DNA from: JANRKH01 sp033763595
GTDB taxonomy: Bacteria > Pseudomonadota > Alphaproteobacteria > Rickettsiales > Rickettsiaceae
DNA length: 64,000 bases
NCBI GenBank assembly: GCA_033763595.1
Contig: JANRKH010000021.1
Location: 1-64,000 of the forward strand
Direction of reading: 5' to 3'
Positions within the stretch are counted from its first letter, which is position 1; every line of letters begins with the position of its first letter. The notes beneath the pieces are model-generated. The model worked only from the letters and a program-made list of their open reading frames with translations. It ran no database searches and was not told where the DNA came from. The translations under genes and the position numbers were made by a program. Shown piece by piece: positions 62,795 to 64,000 of this stretch.

Positions 62795-63409
62795 ATGCCA
62801 ACAGGTCCACAGAACCCAGATCCCCAAAAAAAAGAAAAGACCATTCTTGGTTTCGATAAGACACATGTTTCATATATAGGCCTTGCAATTTTTGTTGGCG
62901 GGGTTATTTTTTCAATACCTACTCTGGGGTATGTGATTCCACTGACTCTAATTGGTGCATTTGCCGCTTCAAGACCAAAAGATGTTGCAAAATTTTTTAG
63001 AACTCTTTTTAGAGTGGACGAAGGTAAGTCTTTAGCTAAAGCCCAAGATCTTGTTAGGGAGAGAAAGATTTTTGGCATTCCAGAGGATAGATATGTTTTA
63101 CTAGGAGGTGTAGCTGCTTTAACAATTGCAGCTGTAAGTTTTGCATTCGGAGGCATTCCTTCTGCTGCTATTGCGGTTGGAGCTGTTATGTCTCTTAAAT
63201 CAGAGGAAATTGTTGAGTCCCCAAAATACCTAAAATCAGCGATGACAAATCTTATACCTAGCTTTACCAAACAAGTTGAGAATATATCTAGGAGCTTAGA
63301 AGATCTTCCAGGGCCTGGTAGTACAAATCTTACTCGAGCAAATACTAGAAAGAGAGCCGAAAAAGATCGAGTGGCTGATACTCCCACACAAGGTCAAGAA
63401 AGAAAATAG
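62795..63409 (+). CDS. Orphan membrane protein with basic tail
   Basis: Family not recognised. The 204-residue protein has two pairs of hydrophobic segments: YIGLAIFVGGVIFSIPTLGY, continuing to LTLIGAFAAS, near residues 26-62; and VLLGGVAALTIAAVSFAFGG then AAIAVGAVMS near 100-130. A polar tail rich in R and K follows (NTRKRAEKDRVADTPTQGQE). A basic, unstructured C-terminus is a common trait of type IV secretion substrates, but it proves nothing alone. An open frame of similar length on the opposite strand was set aside because its composition is not protein-like. Confidence 0.65.
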   Translation: MPTGPQNPDPQKKEKTILGFDKTHVSYIGLAIFVGGVIFSIPTLGYVIPLTLIGAFAASRPKDVAKFFRTLFRVDEGKSLAKAQDLVRERKIFGIPEDRYVLLGGVAALTIAAVSFAFGGIPSAAIAVGAVMSLKSEEIVESPKYLKSAMTNLIPSFTKQVENISRSLEDLPGPGSTNLTRANTRKRAEKDRVADTPTQGQERK

Positions 63410-63567
63410 ATCTTTAGCATAGACCCTCCTGAATAACCAATCAAATTTTTAGGAATTTTTTGAAAAATTCGGGAAAAAGCTGCCATATTCAAAATATCAC
63501 GAGACTCGCTGGAAAAACTTTCTTGACAAAATAATAGCTCTAGCTGCGAGGTAATGAGCCCGTCTAA

Positions 63568-63667
63568 TACCAATCTCTAGAATTAAATAATACTAGGAGC
63601 AAGTCACGAAGCCTACTCTCGTGTTAAGTGAGCGACGAAGTATAGTACTTAAAAATGGGATTTGGTA
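63568..63667 (+). repeat. Family A palindromic repeat
   Basis: A 100-bp copy, left end TACCAATCTCTAGAATT (one A lost), right end ATGGGATTTGGTA. It occupies part of the gap between the orphan membrane protein and rpmG; the rest shows no gene. Confidence 0.88.
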
Positions 63668-63801
63668 TAATATAATATCTCTTTTTAAGAAGTGCTTTTG
63701 GCTTTGATCTTGGTGGTATCTTTTCTAAAAAACTCCTTGACTAACTGTAAATATTTGTATAGTGTTTATCGCAGTTAAATGCATATAACTTCTGTATAAT
63801 C

Positions 63802-63972
63802 ATGGCAAAAAAAAATAAAAACTTACTCGTAAAATTAGTTAGCACTGCTGGAACCGGGTTTTTTTTGGTAAAAAAGCGCAATCCAAAGACGCAAACCGAA
63901 AAATTATCATTTAGAAAATACGACCCTAAAGTTCGCAAGCATGTGCTCTTTAAAGAAGAAAAAATAAAATAA
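63802..63972 (+). CDS. rpmG: 50S ribosomal protein L33
   Basis: A 56-codon frame starting MAKKNKNLLVKLVSTAGTGF and ending HVLFKEEKIK is ribosomal protein L33. The segments GTGFFLVKKRNPK and LSFRKYDPKVRKHVLFKE are diagnostic, and the zinc cysteines are absent, as usual in alphaproteobacteria. Being under 60 codons it is easily overlooked. In Caulobacter rpmG lies next to divK-pleD; here it is 3.5 kb away. Confidence 0.95.
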   Translation: MAKKNKNLLVKLVSTAGTGFFLVKKRNPKTQTEKLSFRKYDPKVRKHVLFKEEKIK

Positions 63973-63986
63973 TCACTACAAAAAAC

Positions 63987-64000
63987 ATGGCAACAAAAAT
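63987..64000 (+). CDS. First codons of a further gene (partial)
   Basis: An ATG 14 bases after the rpmG stop opens MATK and runs off the window edge. Too short to identify. Confidence 0.3.

Noticed and set aside
62773..63387. A 204-codon minus-strand frame opposite the orphan membrane protein
   Set aside because: It is the mirror of the plus-strand gene, which has well-formed membrane segments, a polar start and a normal basic tail.

Overview
The window looks like a piece of the chromosome of an obligately intracellular alphaproteobacterium of the order Rickettsiales. The evidence is an AT-rich sequence, a split VirB/D4 type IV secretion system (an orphan virB2 and a separate virB8-virB9-virB10-virB11-virD4 operon), ankyrin and TPR proteins, a ProP-like MFS carrier, DivK/PleD/PleC-type signalling proteins, and gene neighbourhoods typical of alphaproteobacteria (erpA divergent from dgt-argS; divK-pleD). 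A fliD-fliS pair argues for one of the flagellate lineages, such as Midichloriaceae-like bacteria, rather than Rickettsia itself. This placement is inferred from gene content; no 16S gene is present.

Layout. 1-6400: end of an unidentified gene, rnpB on the minus strand, a KefB-type antiporter, argS and dgt on minus, erpA on plus. 6.5-15.3 kb: virB2, then rmlA, pheT and pheS on minus, then gmk, dapE, tRNA-Leu and trigger factor on plus. 15.5-17.8 kb: a minus-strand cluster of three small glycine/alanine-rich membrane proteins, two of them paralogues, preceded by two copies of the same upstream region. 17.8-25.4 kb: a PleC/DivJ-like histidine kinase, cysS, scoA-scoB, tRNA-Phe, a DUF486 protein, SRP RNA (ffs) on minus and an orphan membrane protein. 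25.5-26.6 kb: repeats only. 26.6-32.2 kb: the vir operon. 33-38.3 kb: an ankyrin protein, an orphan membrane protein and two tandem outer-membrane barrels. 38.5-46.5 kb: tRNA-Arg, secA, an unknown protein, two transporters, rmlB, tRNA-Asp. 46.9-57.8 kb: a TPR protein, an exported orphan, an AsmA-like protein, ugd, fliD-fliS and an LptF/LptG-type permease. 58.5-64 kb: divK-pleD, a DUF465 protein, bamE, rpmF, fabH, an orphan membrane protein, rpmG (56 codons) and the first codons of a further gene.

The most striking non-genic feature is a population of short dispersed palindromic elements that fills most intergenic gaps. Family A is about 104 bp with ends TACCAAAT/ATTTGGTA and has about a dozen copies. 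Family B is 106 bp with ends TATAGTC/GACTATA; its four copies differ by at most one base from a common sequence, and two are nested inside other repeats. Families A and B share the same internal core but have different ends. Family C is about 80-140 bp and family D about 150-230 bp. They look like small non-autonomous mobile elements inserting at TA; no transposase lies in the window.

Functionally the window combines envelope building (rmlA, rmlB, ugd, dapE, fabH, LptF/G, AsmA, BamE, SecA), translation (argS, cysS, pheST, rpmF, rpmG, four tRNAs, rnpB, ffs), host interaction (VirB/D4, ankyrin, TPR and orphan membrane proteins) and a phosphorelay/c-di-GMP module. The VirB9 of the operon consists only of the N-terminal domain, and VirB10 carries an insertion in its pore-forming domain, so the outer-membrane part of this secretion channel may be unusual.
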